Below are positions 37,401 through 49,788 of a stretch of 64,000 bases of DNA, one piece after another. Below the pieces are notes generated by a model that worked only from the letters and a program-made list of their open reading frames with translations, was not told the origin of the DNA and searched no databases. The number at the start of each line of letters is the position of its first letter. Positions within the stretch are counted from its first letter, which is position 1. The position numbers and the translations under genes were made by a program. Source of the DNA: Wuchereria bancrofti (taxonomy: Eukaryota > Nematoda > Chromadorea > Rhabditida > Onchocercidae); contig SSBO01000013.1 of assembly GCA_005281725.1 (NCBI GenBank), forward strand, positions 1,521,142 to 1,585,141, given 5' to 3'.

Positions 37401-40400
37401 CTTGGATGGAATTACGATCACCGTCGCTCAAAAATGCCGAACGGATACGAGAAAAAATTAAAGCACTATTAACGAGAGGTTTTTCCTGTTGCCAAATCCA
37501 TATAATTGCAGCATCTACCGCATTTATCTCTTTTTCGATGTTTAAATCACATCTGTCATAAAATAATTTCATTTATTTAACGATAATTTAGCAAAAACAA
37601 CAAAAACAACAGTGACAAAAAACAATGACAAAAATAACGAAAACAACAACAACAACAAAAACAATGCCAAAAATGATAACAAAAACAACAGCAGTAATAA
37701 CTATGATAACATGGGAAAAATAATAACAAAAATAACGGAAACAATAACAACAACAAAAACAGCAACAATGACAAAATTAACAAAAACAACAACAATGAGA
37801 AAAACGACAACAAAAGCAACGGAAACAATGGCAATGACAACAACAAACAGAAATAAAAACAACAACAATAAAAACTATAACAACAATGAGAAAAACAATA
37901 ACAACAAAAATAACAATAATGCAACAATGATAGGAGTAACAACAAAAACAACGAAAAATTTTTGAGAGAAGTCTGATTAAATTTGTACAATAATTAAAAA
38001 ATATGCAATTAGGCGATTAAAGAATATGCAAATGAGATCTGAGAGAGCTAAAAAATAAATTCACTTTTCGTATTTTTTATTTTTTTCAAAATCAAAAAAT
38101 AAATAGCTTCTTTAAATTTCTGTCCTGTTGTTTTGATACATTAGAAAAGTTATGAAATTATGAATGTCACTTTATTGCATAAACTTGCGCAAAATGAATT
38201 ATTAGTAATTTAATGTTTTTGAATTTATCAAATTTATTATTTGTCATAAAATTTATAATTTGTCGTATGTCATTTGTCAACATATTTCACCCATACATAT
38301 TAAGTTTTTTCTATCAAATTTATTGTTTACTTAAAAAAAAAATTGGCATATTTCAAAAAATTAATTTTACCGTGCGATAACATTTGCAAAAATAATTGGT
38401 GGTATATGGCGAAAAAGTCTATGTTGCACAATATCTTGAAATTTTGCTGCTGCAATTTTTTCAATTTTTTGACGAACAATTAAACCACCATAAATTGAGC
38501 GTTCGTTTCCTACGATAATTAGTGCTTGAAGAAGTGAATCTGTTTTCTGTGATGCCATTTTGACAAGAATCTGAAAATGAAAAATAAAAAAAAAATAAAT
38601 AAAATCGTAAATTAAATATAAACTGATCAATTCATTATTACAATTTAGAATTATAAAGAAAAGAAAAAAATTTTAATCAATGTTAAAATAAATATAAGTT
38701 TGACAATATATTAAATATTTCTTTATCAATAATAATTTTAATGAAATATAAACAATTTAATTCTCATTAACAATTTTTTCGTTTTCTTTTTCCCTTTATA
38801 TATATATTTTTGTATATTAATAATAAAATTAAATATCTTATATATATAAAATAATTTTTTCTTTCAAATCATTCAAAAATTTAATTTTAAAAATTCACTC
38901 TTAATTTTCCCATTTTCAATTGAAAATTTTGCAACAATAATTATATCAAATATTCACATGTTTTTTTTTCGTTTTATTAATAAATCATTTTAATTTTCAC
39001 ATAGGAATCGAGGGAACATATATAATTCAAAATGTTTGATACATTCTCATGCTAAAAAATTATTAATTTTCACATTATTAAAATATTTTAAGTTAAATTT
39101 ATTTTTCTTTTCTTTTTTGAGATTTCCGAAGTGAAAATCTAAAAATGCTAATCACAAATGTGAAAAAAGAAAAAAATAACAATGTAACAAAGATATATGT
39201 AATTTTTTTTTCTCAAAAAAACTTATCATCTTTTCTTATCATAACAAACAAAGTTATTTCACTCGAAGATAATTGCTAATAAATAGTTTACTGCACATAA
39301 ATGTATCAAATTTTTGTTTATTATAAAATCAATGAAATGATAATTGATGTAAATCAGTAATCAAATGATGTGTTAGTATGAACTTCATTGCTGATATCTT
39401 CTTATCATTGAAAATACCAATTGTTTAGGTTTCTAATAATAACTAGCTAAAGTGTAATTTAATACTTCTTTCATTTGTCTATAAATTTTAAAATAATTTA
39501 TTCATGGTTTTTTTGCAACATTCTATTGTTACATTTTCAAAATATAACGAAGTGAAAAATATATTTCAAATTATCATATAATATAGAAATTTCAGTTGCT
39601 AAGTTTAATTTATCACAAAAAAGAATAAAAAATAATGAAACATATTTTAAAAAGTCAATATAAGAAAATTAATAAAAAATAAAATAATTTTAAAAAATAA
39701 TGAAAAATATTTTAAGAATTTTTAAAAATTTAAAAAATCATACATTTTCGAGTTGTTTGAGCAAGCCAAGCATAAGCAATGATCGTGATAAATCGATTAG
39801 ATCAGCTAATGCATAAAATGATAATGTGATATTTCTTTGATTCTCATTCTGAATGTATCCTACCAATGCTCTTACGGCATTTTTATCATATGCTGATAAA
39901 TTGATATATTTTGGTAAGCGACCAATTTTCAATAGCTTAAATTTTGAAGAAATTTAAAATTTAAATTTAAACACACAAATATTTGAATGTTTCTGGAATG
40001 AAAAATAAAATTATCATTGCTTATTATTATCATTGTAGCAAATGTCAACAATTTTCCTAAGTTTTAATTTAACCATCATTAAATGCTTCTTAAATTATTC
40101 TTGTTCGATTTTCACAAATGAATTTTTCGAGAAAATATAAACGTAAAGTTATATGCTTACTTTTATAAAATAAGTAATAAATTTGAACAAAAAAAAACTG
40201 GAAAATATCTACTTTATTTCATATGGACTAATTAAAATACTAATGAAATAAAAATTTATATAAGTTTAGAATAAAAATAAATACTTTTAATTATTATTTT
40301 TTTTCTGAAAAAATTATAAAACTTTGTTTATTTTTCAAAAAAAGCAAGAAAAAAAGAAAATTGAAGAAAGTTCATAAAAAAAAAATTATGCAAACAGCAA

Positions 40401-40816
40401 CTTTTTTGTTTTTTTGTTTTTTTTAACAATTCTAAAATGTAATTTAATGTTAGATGAAATGAAATTTCGGCAATATTTGTAATACTTATTAGCTTTTCAA
40501 ACATTTCTTTTTTTTTTGCATTTTTGAAACATTCTTCTAAAAAATGAGAGAAATGAGAAAAGTGAATAGAATGAAAGAAAGAAAAAAGAATTTAGCTCAT
40601 TTTTTCATTTTTTTTTTCTTTTTTGCTCTTAGAAAAATGAATAAAAATACACTGACCTTTCGAATTTTCAACGAACAAATTGTAAATTGTTGCAGTTTAA
40701 CGCGATACTTTTCTTCTGTTGCTATCAATTTTATCTTTTTGTCAGTACCTTCATTACATTTTGAGCTACTGCTATAAACACTTGATAATTTAACAGTTTG
40801 ACTATTGCTCTTACAG
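34496..40816 (-). CDS. BTB/BACK-type protein with basic C-terminal tail, seven exons (5' end uncertain)
   Basis: Exons in transcript order: 40657-40816, 39744-39935, 38371-38570, 37369-37552, 36830-36962, 34963-35147, 34496-34627; all six junctions agree in phase. The second exon reads like the distal BTB fold (ALVGYIQNE, LSFYALADLIDLSRSLLMLG). Exons three and four have the helical BACK-like pattern, including FQDIVQHRLFRHIPPIIFAN and AAIIWIWQQEKP. A cysteine cluster follows (FCRRCCII), then a lysine/serine-rich tail (KSQKSSKSEKSK) and a basic end with CKCHK. BTB/BACK proteins commonly act as Cullin-3 adaptors; whether this one does is unknown. The 36830 exit is chosen at gtaaac because it joins the next exon in phase; reading on would stop at KLPLLVK. 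The first exon may be at 44960-44988. Confidence 0.75.
37590..37965 (+). repeat. AAC/AAT-rich low-complexity block in an intron
   Basis: Imperfect repeats of aacaac, aaaaca and acaatg fill the intron between exons 38371-38570 and 37369-37552 of the BTB/BACK gene. Open frames of 117 (plus, Asn/Lys/Thr) and 137 (minus, Leu/Phe/Cys) codons exist only because stop codons are rare in this composition. Confidence 0.85.
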
Positions 40817-41227
40817 CTTTTTTTTAAATTTCAAATTAATAACTAAGGAATAATAATTCAAAGATTATTTTGATTTTGTTTATTTAATATTTAATAAGTT
40901 ATATATGGATGTAGGAATAATACTACTATAGATTAAAATTTATCCATTATTACTTTTAATAAGTTTAACATATAAATATGAATATTATTTCAATTTTAAT
41001 ACTATTTCAATATTAGTTTGCTTGTTACATTACTTAATGATAACATTTTCTTCGAGCTTTTCTCTCTCTCTTTTTCAACATAAAGGATTTTGTAGTGAAT
41101 TTTTTTGACTAGAAAGAATTCTGTAGTGAAGTAACTTCAAATCATCCATTACAAAGAAACTGGGAAAGCCAAGCCCAATTCATACTTTATTGAATAAATT
41201 TCCATTTTCATGTTGTGCGAAAATTAA

Positions 41228-43682
41228 TTCTACAAATGTTAAAAGTTTTCGGATATGCCTTCATACTTATTTAATTTAATTGAGAAAAAATTACGCTAAT
41301 TTAATCTTAATCAACATCAATAATTCAATTTAATTTTTTAATTAATGAAATTTTTATGACAGTATGAAAAGATTAAAAATGAGCGATTAATTTTATTAAT
41401 TATATAAATTGTTATGAAATGTAATAGAAATTTTTACAGTATTTCTTCTTTGTAAACTTCTAAAATTCTTAAAATCATTTAAAATAAGAAAATTAAATCA
41501 AAATTATCCCATAAAATTATATAAATTTGCTTAACAAGTAGCAATCTCTTTAATAATTTGTTTTTAAGTATTTACAAAAAAAAAAAAATTCATTTTTAAC
41601 AGAACGAAAAAGCAAAAAATTATTCCATTCATAATTTAAATTATTTTTGCTCAAATTTTTTGTCATGAAAAAAGTGTTATCAAACAATTCGTTCAATAAA
41701 AAAGAAAAATTAGAAACAAAAAAAAACAAAAATATTTTAAAAATTTATCATAAACTTTGTTCATTTCATTGAACTTTTCCTTATTTTTTCTTTTCTCCTC
41801 TTCTCCTTCTCTTTTCTTTTTTAAAAAAAATAATTAGCAAAATAAATACCTTTAAAAAAAAGAGCAAAAAAAATAAATAAATAAAGGAGAAAGAAGACAT
41901 TTTAGGAAGCAAAAGAAAAAATCTTATACAGAAAAAGTTCAAATTTTTTGCTATTTTTGGTTAAAGAAAAAATCGAAAAATAGACTAAATAAATAAATGA
42001 TAAAGCAAAATATTTAATGCTTCTTAAATAAAAAAAAAATCATTTTTTTAAAGAAAAGGAAAAAAAAGGAATTTCGTCTCTTATACTTCTAATTAAACTA
42101 ACATAACAAATATATTTATGCAATAACAATAAAAAACTTTAGAAAAATACTCTTTCTCATTCCTTTCAAAAAAAAGAAAAATAAAAATCATTTAAAAAAA
42201 ATTAAAAAATTTGGTCTATTTTTCATTTTTTTATAATAAATAGTTTTATTTTTACAATAAAGTTCTCTTCTACTATTCTTTCTTTTACTTTTTTTAAATA
42301 TATTTCTTGTTCTTTCTCTTTTTTTACATTTCTGTTAAACTTCTAATACTATGTATTTTCTTTCCTTTTTTTTATTTTTTTTTACTATTCATATACAAAA
42401 GTTTTTTATTTCCTTCTCTTTTTTTTCCTTTTTTTTGTTTTCGTCCATTTTTGANTTCTACAAATGTTAAAAGTTTTCGGATATGCCTTCATACTTATTT
42501 AATTTAATTGAGAAAAAATTACGCTAATTTAATCTTAATCAACATCAATAATTCAATTTAATTTTTTAATTAATGAAATTTTTATGACAGTATGAAAAGA
42601 TTAAAAATGAGCGATTAATTTTATTAATTATATAAATTGTTATGAAATGTAATAGAAATTTTTACAGTATTTCTTCTTTGTAAACTTCTAAAATTCTTAA
42701 AATCATTTAAAATAAGAAAATTAAATCAAAATTATCCCATAAAATTATATAAATTTGCTTAACAAGTAGCAATCTCTTTAATAATTTGTTTTTAAGTATT
42801 TACAAAAAAAAAAAAATTCATTTTTAACAGAACGAAAAAGCAAAAAATTATTCCATTCATAATTTAAATTATTTTTGCTCAAATTTTTTGTCATGAAAAA
42901 AGTGTTATCAAACAATTCGTTCAATAAAAAAGAAAAATTAGAAACAAAAAAAAACAAAAATATTTTAAAAATTTATCATAAACTTTGTTCATTTCATTGA
43001 ACTTTTCCTTATTTTTTCTTTTCTCCTCTTCTCCTTCTCTTTTCTTTTTTAAAAAAAATAATTAGCAAAATAAATACCTTTAAAAAAAAGAGCAAAAAAA
43101 ATAAATAAATAAAGGAGAAAGAAGACATTTTAGGAAGCAAAAGAAAAAATCTTATACAGAAAAAGTTCAAATTTTTTGCTATTTTTGGTTAAAGAAAAAA
43201 TCGAAAAATAGACTAAATAAATAAATGATAAAGCAAAATATTTAATGCTTCTTAAATAAAAAAAAAATCATTTTTTTAAAGAAAAGGAAAAAAAAGGAAT
43301 TTCGTCTCTTATACTTCTAATTAAACTAACATAACAAATATATTTATGCAATAACAATAAAAAACTTTAGAAAAATACTCTTTCTCATTCCTTTCAAAAA
43401 AAAGAAAAATAAAAATCATTTAAAAAAAATTAAAAAATTTGGTCTATTTTTCATTTTTTTATAATAAATAGTTTTATTTTTACAATAAAGTTCTCTTCTA
43501 CTATTCTTTCTTTTACTTTTTTTAAATATATTTCTTGTTCTTTCTCTTTTTTTACATTTCTGTTAAACTTCTAATACTATGTATTTTCTTTCCTTTTTTT
43601 TATTTTTTTTTACTATTCATATACAAAAGTTTTTTATTTCCTTCTCTTTTTTTTCCTTTTTTTTGTTTTCGTCCATTTTTGA
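41228..43682. repeat. 1227-bp block present twice around an N (assembly artefact)
   Basis: 41228-42454 equals 42456-43682 (offset 1228), joined by the N at 42455. The content is AT-rich with long T and A runs. The 66-codon frame at 42307-42507 crosses the join. Confidence 0.92.
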
Positions 43683-43821
43683 TTTGTTGAAAAGCAATTT
43701 AAAATCGAATAGATGAAAAAATTTTGAAAAATTTCCCTTAATATAAATGAAATGAAAAATATTTATGCTAAGAAAAAAAGAAAAGAAAGAAAAACCAAAA
43801 AGAAAAGGAAAAAAGCCAATA

Positions 43822-46800
43822 AATCTATCAATAAGGAATTTTTATTTTTTCTGGACAAAAAAGATAACACTTTTTTTTAAAAAAAATCTTTGTGACAAAG
43901 CTATTTAAACTTTTTCAATTTTTTTTTTTTTTTGGATGAATTGAGTGAATAAAGCAATCAGTCATCTTATCGTAAAAGCCTTATGCTTTTATTTATTTTC
44001 AACTTGTCAAAAAAAAAAACTCCCTTCTTTCTTTTTTTTGTTTAAATTATTGTATTTTAAGCCAAAGGTTAGTGCTCCCATACAATGAACTTGTACAAAC
44101 AATCATTTTCAACAAACATTCGTTATGTTTTATTAATTATTTCAAATTAAAATTTCACCATTGATTTCTAAATTTTAGAGTGTAATTTTCCTACAGGTAA
44201 ACACTGTTAATGAAATGATTAAAAAAATGATAAGGAAAAATGTATAACAGTTTAGGTTACTCAAAATGCTCAAATGCATTTAAAGTGTACGGAATGAAAA
44301 AAAAAAAAGATTTCCGTTGGTATTGATAAAACTGAAGAGAAAAGGGGAGAGAGAGAGAGAAAGAGGAAGAAAAAGATGGAGGAAAAAAAAAGAAAAATTA
44401 TTTGAAAGAAAATTTAACACACAGAATTTAATTTATTAAAGATTTTTTTCCGGAATTTCTTCTTAGATTTTTTTTTTTAAATTATTAGTTATTACAAGAG
44501 AGAAACAGAAAAGAAGAGAAAAAAATTCATCAAACAAAAACCAATCAGTTATTTTTGAATTTTTTTTTCTCCTAACACTTTTTTTCTTTTTTTGTTTTTG
44601 TTTAAATCAAGAAATTAGGATCAAAATATTGTTTTGTAATTTTATCATTCTTTTTTTTAATAAAAACATTGTAAGATTTGACGTAGCTAATATTCATTAA
44701 TTTAATTTCAATTTAATAAATTTTAATTAAAAGTTAAAATGACGTCCATATTATCCTATTGAAGAAAAGAAGAATTTTGGCCACAAATACTGTTAATTGA
44801 AAATTTTCATCTCATTCATAACGTTTAATTTTTAAAAGTTAATTTCTTCAATTTAATTCTATTATAGAAATGAAAAAGAAAAATTATTTTTTTTCAATAC
44901 AAAAAAAAAAGAGGGAGAAAAAAGAATGAAACAAAATTGAAATTTATTTATAAGACTACTTTTCTCTTATCGACGAACTCATCGTCATGATTAAATGAAA
45001 CAACCGCACACTATTAGCTTTTTCAAAATAAACAAAATGAAATGTATAGAAATCAAATAACTCCTTTTCAAAAGAAAAAAAATTCATTCATTTCAACAAT
45101 TGAAAAAGATAATTTGAATAAAAAATGTAATTTCAGTGATAAATTGAAAAATTGTATATGATTTTATGAGAATTAATTTTTATCCATTCATTCATATTTT
45201 TATACATTTGTTGGCTTTTTTTCTTCATTTTCTTTTCCTGGCCACAACAAAAGGAAAGAAAAGAATCAGAATGTATTGTATAAATAAGTTTGCTAGCCCT
45301 AATAATGTAAGAATTTCTCGTTCTCAAATTTTCATAAAATTACTAATTATTTAACTATTAAAATTACCAATTAATTTACAATTTATTGTTAATTTATAAG
45401 TAATTAAAATTATTAGCTAATTTATAATTTATATGTCATTGAAATTATTGGTTATTAAAATTGTTATCATTATAAGCTAATTTATAATTTATACGTCATC
45501 AAAATTATTGATTNAATCTATCAATAAGGAATTTTTATTTTTTCTGGACAAAAAAGATAACACTTTTTTTTAAAAAAAATCTTTGTGACAAAGCTATTTA
45601 AACTTTTTCAATTTTTTTTTTTTTTTGGATGAATTGAGTGAATAAAGCAATCAGTCATCTTATCGTAAAAGCCTTATGCTTTTATTTATTTTCAACTTGT
45701 CAAAAAAAAAAACTCCCTTCTTTCTTTTTTTTGTTTAAATTATTGTATTTTAAGCCAAAGGTTAGTGCTCCCATACAATGAACTTGTACAAACAATCATT
45801 TTCAACAAACATTCGTTATGTTTTATTAATTATTTCAAATTAAAATTTCACCATTGATTTCTAAATTTTAGAGTGTAATTTTCCTACAGGTAAACACTGT
45901 TAATGAAATGATTAAAAAAATGATAAGGAAAAATGTATAACAGTTTAGGTTACTCAAAATGCTCAAATGCATTTAAAGTGTACGGAATGAAAAAAAAAAA
46001 AGATTTCCGTTGGTATTGATAAAACTGAAGAGAAAAGGGGAGAGAGAGAGAGAAAGAGGAAGAAAAAGATGGAGGAAAAAAAAAGAAAAATTATTTGAAA
46101 GAAAATTTAACACACAGAATTTAATTTATTAAAGATTTTTTTCCGGAATTTCTTCTTAGATTTTTTTTTTTAAATTATTAGTTATTACAAGAGAGAAACA
46201 GAAAAGAAGAGAAAAAAATTCATCAAACAAAAACCAATCAGTTATTTTTGAATTTTTTTTTCTCCTAACACTTTTTTTCTTTTTTTGTTTTTGTTTAAAT
46301 CAAGAAATTAGGATCAAAATATTGTTTTGTAATTTTATCATTCTTTTTTTTAATAAAAACATTGTAAGATTTGACGTAGCTAATATTCATTAATTTAATT
46401 TCAATTTAATAAATTTTAATTAAAAGTTAAAATGACGTCCATATTATCCTATTGAAGAAAAGAAGAATTTTGGCCACAAATACTGTTAATTGAAAATTTT
46501 CATCTCATTCATAACGTTTAATTTTTAAAAGTTAATTTCTTCAATTTAATTCTATTATAGAAATGAAAAAGAAAAATTATTTTTTTTCAATACAAAAAAA
46601 AAAGAGGGAGAAAAAAGAATGAAACAAAATTGAAATTTATTTATAAGACTACTTTTCTCTTATCGACGAACTCATCGTCATGATTAAATGAAACAACCGC
46701 ACACTATTAGCTTTTTCAAAATAAACAAAATGAAATGTATAGAAATCAAATAACTCCTTTTCAAAAGAAAAAAAATTCATTCATTTCAACAATTGAAAAA

Positions 46801-47925
46801 GATAATTTGAATAAAAAATGTAATTTCAGTGATAAATTGAAAAATTGTATATGATTTTATGAGAATTAATTTTTATCCATTCATTCATATTTTTATACAT
46901 TTGTTGGCTTTTTTTCTTCATTTTCTTTTCCTGGCCACAACAAAAGGAAAGAAAAGAATCAGAATGTATTGTATAAATAAGTTTGCTAGCCCTAATAATG
47001 TAAGAATTTCTCGTTCTCAAATTTTCATAAAATTACTAATTATTTAACTATTAAAATTACCAATTAATTTACAATTTATTGTTAATTTATAAGTAATTAA
47101 AATTATTAGCTAATTTATAATTTATATGTCATTGAAATTATTGGTTATTAAAATTGTNCATATTATCCTATTGAAGAAAAGAAGAATTTTGGCCACAAAT
47201 ACTGTTAATTGAAAATTTTCATCTCATTCATAACGTTTAATTTTTAAAAGTTAATTTCTTCAATTTAATTCTATTATAGAAATGAAAAAGAAAAATTATT
47301 TTTTTTCAATACAAAAAAAAAAGAGGGAGAAAAAAGAATGAAACAAAATTGAAATTTATTTATAAGACTACTTTTCTCTTATCGACGAACTCATCGTCAT
47401 GATTAAATGAAACAACCGCACACTATTAGCTTTTTCAAAATAAACAAAATGAAATGTATAGAAATCAAATAACTCCTTTTCAAAAGAAAAAAAATTCATT
47501 CATTTCAACAATTGAAAAAGATAATTTGAATAAAAAATGTAATTTCAGTGATAAATTGAAAAATTGTATATGATTTTATGAGAATTAATTTTTATCCATT
47601 CATTCATATTTTTATACATTTGTTGGCTTTTTTTCTTCATTTTCTTTTCCTGGCCACAACAAAAGGAAAGAAAAGAATCAGAATGTATTGTATAAATAAG
47701 TTTGCTAGCCCTAATAATGTAAGAATTTCTCGTTCTCAAATTTTCATAAAATTACTAATTATTTAACTATTAAAATTACCAATTAATTTACAATTTATTG
47801 TTAATTTATAAGTAATTAAAATTATTAGCTAATTTATAATTTATATGTCATTGAAATTATTGGTTATTAAAATTGTTATCATTATAAGCTAATTTATAAT
47901 TTATACGTCATCAAAATTATTGATT
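43822..47925. repeat. One locus assembled three times (43822-45513, 45515-47157, 47159-47925)
   Basis: 43822-45464 equals 45515-47157 (offset 1693), and 44747-45513 equals 47159-47925 (offset 2412), with Ns at 45514 and 47158. The third copy runs on into unique sequence. All contig ends fall in the AT minisatellite described at 47765, which probably broke the assembly. Paired 62/64-codon frames at 45133-45354 and its two copies are one sequence seen three times and not convincing genes. Confidence 0.93.
44960..44988 (-). CDS. Possible first coding exon of the BTB/BACK gene
   Basis: ATG followed by TMSSSIRE and two bases of the next codon, then a GT. This phase-2 end fits the phase of the 40816 exon and would give a 404-residue protein. 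The donor (gtagtc) is weak and the intron would be 4.1 kb in this assembly, or about 2.9 kb after removing the duplicated 41-43 kb block. The same 29 bases recur at 46653-46681 and 47372-47400 because of the assembly duplication. Confidence 0.25.
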
Positions 47926-48130
47926 ATTAAAATTATTGACTAATTTGTAATTTATAAATAATCAAAATTATTATTAAAATTATTAACTAATTTATAATTT
48001 TTAGTTAATTTACAAGCGATTAAAATTACTAATTATTATATTTTTTAAAATTATCTTTAAAAAAATATTGAAATTATTAATTATTGAAATTATTAACTAA
48101 TTTATCATTTATAGTTAATTTATAATTAGC
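47765..48130 (+). repeat. Degenerate AT-rich minisatellite
   Basis: Repeated units of roughly 50-60 bases built on aattattarctaatttataatttat plus a variable linker such as gtcattgaaattattgg. Partial copies appear at 45358-45513 and 47051-47157 in the duplicated contig ends. Confidence 0.75.
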
Positions 48131-49788
48131 CACTTATAATATTCATTAAAAGAGAAATGTTTCTTTTTTTTCTTTCTTTTTTTTTAAATGATGGAACGAA
48201 TAGTTTTAACTAAAATTATTATTTATGTATTTAGCATAAATTAAAATTATATTTTGTGTGCCGTAGATATTTTAAATGAAAATTTGACGTAGATAAGATG
48301 AATTGATAAAATGTAATTTAAGCATAGCAAAAATAAAAAGAATTACGTCACTGTTAATTCACACACTAAAAATCTTACACAACCTACGCAATGAATGTAA
48401 GTACTTATTCTTCTATACCTTTACCTCTTTCTCTCTCTCTCCCTCTTTTTCTCTCTGTCTCCTTCCTTTTCTCTTATTTTTTTTAACCCTTTCAGTTTTA
48501 TTCCAAACTGTTTCAGCTAATACTTCCTCTCATTTATTTATTTATCTATCTATCCATCTGTCTATCTATCAATCTAACAAATGTATATGTCTGCATGCGT
48601 GCATGTGCGTGTGCGTGTGCATATGCGTGTGCATCAGCGTGAATGGTAATTCTCATTGAAGTTTATCATTTTCTCCAGTTTCTTTTTTCTTTTCTTATTT
48701 CTAAAGTTTATCAGTCATCTAATTTTTATTACGTTATTTTTCATTAGCTTATTTTTACGAACGATATCAATAGCACAACAAATCTTTTATTTCTTTTTTT
48801 TTTATTTTTCATTAATCTTTTGTCCCTTTTTTCTAAAATGTTATTTTGCTTCTTTTTTTTAAATTTTATTACACATTTTAAATTAGACTTGACTAGGCTT
48901 ATTTGATTGATAGCTTATTGCGGATTACGCCCATCTAATAGCTTAGCTTAATTGCGCTTACTTAACGGTTTGATTTAACGTAATTAAGTTAGTCTGATAT
49001 GGTGTTTCTGCCCATTTAAGAGCTTACTGTGACACTATTTATTAGTAGAAGAAATGTTAGTAATAATCATTGCTTAGTTAATGGATTTGAGTTAAATTTA
49101 TGTCAGATGTGATCATATCATATTTTACAAACTTGTCCACTTAGATCTTAATTTTGTTAATTTTATGAGAAAGGCCAGAAATTCGGTTACAAAAATTTTC
49201 CTTCACTTATTTTAATGTGGCTAAATGATACTTTTTTTAGTTTCTATTCAGACAAGTTTGTCATTAATTTATTGAATATACTTGAATACTTTTTGACTTT
49301 TATTAAACTAAATCAGGCTTATATCATTTGTCATTTGCATGTTTGAATGTCTTTCACAATCTTTTACTGCTTCGTGTTATCTGCTGAGAATGAGAAGAGT
49401 GTTATCTTCTGTCATTTATCGTTCCATCGAGAATATCTCAATAATAATTCTTCTTTTCAGATTCCTCGTTTTTCAATATTATTTTGCGATTTCTTTTGTT
49501 ATTACTTCTTCCTTTACGAATGTAGCAATCACTAATGAAAACTGGATCGATAATCTTAAAGAGGTAAATAGAATTTAAAACTAAGATTTGATTAGAATTC
49601 ACTGAAGTTCTTATGTATCAAAAAAGAGAAAAAAAAGCCTTGAAAAATCTACTCAAAGATATCAGATTATTTTAAAATATGAGATTAAAAATTTGGGAGC
49701 CATAAAAAGATTTTTATGATTGCTAACATTACGCTAGTTTGAAACCTATCACAGTTGAAATAATTGTAAAAAATTTGTAGCTATCATT
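48131..49788. other. Upstream region of hda-4
   Basis: Simple sequence at 48426-48475 (CT), 48539-48575 (tatc/tctatc) and 48594-48640 (gtgcgt). A possible non-coding exon lies at 49461-49563, bounded by ttttcag and gtaaat. The block 49330-49563 is somewhat less AT-rich than its surroundings. No protein-coding gene is supported. Confidence 0.45.
49461..49563 (+). other. Candidate 5' untranslated exon of hda-4
   Basis: Preceded by the canonical nematode acceptor ttttcag (ending 49460) and followed by gtaaat. It could be an SL trans-spliced leader exon joined to 49781, where tttgtag precedes the exon holding the start codon. No reading frame through it joins the hda-4 frame. It would contain an upstream ATG. 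Confidence 0.3.

Noticed and set aside
37577..37990. 137-codon minus and 117-codon plus frames
   Set aside because: Low-complexity AAC-rich intron of the BTB/BACK gene; amino-acid composition is purely repeat-driven.
45133..47766. Three copies of overlapping 62/64-codon frames
   Set aside because: One sequence assembled three times; no domain, splice support or family resemblance.
49339..49578. 79-codon plus frame before hda-4
   Set aside because: Hydrophobic-looking but not in phase with the hda-4 exon and interrupted by a good acceptor and donor; more likely 5' untranslated.
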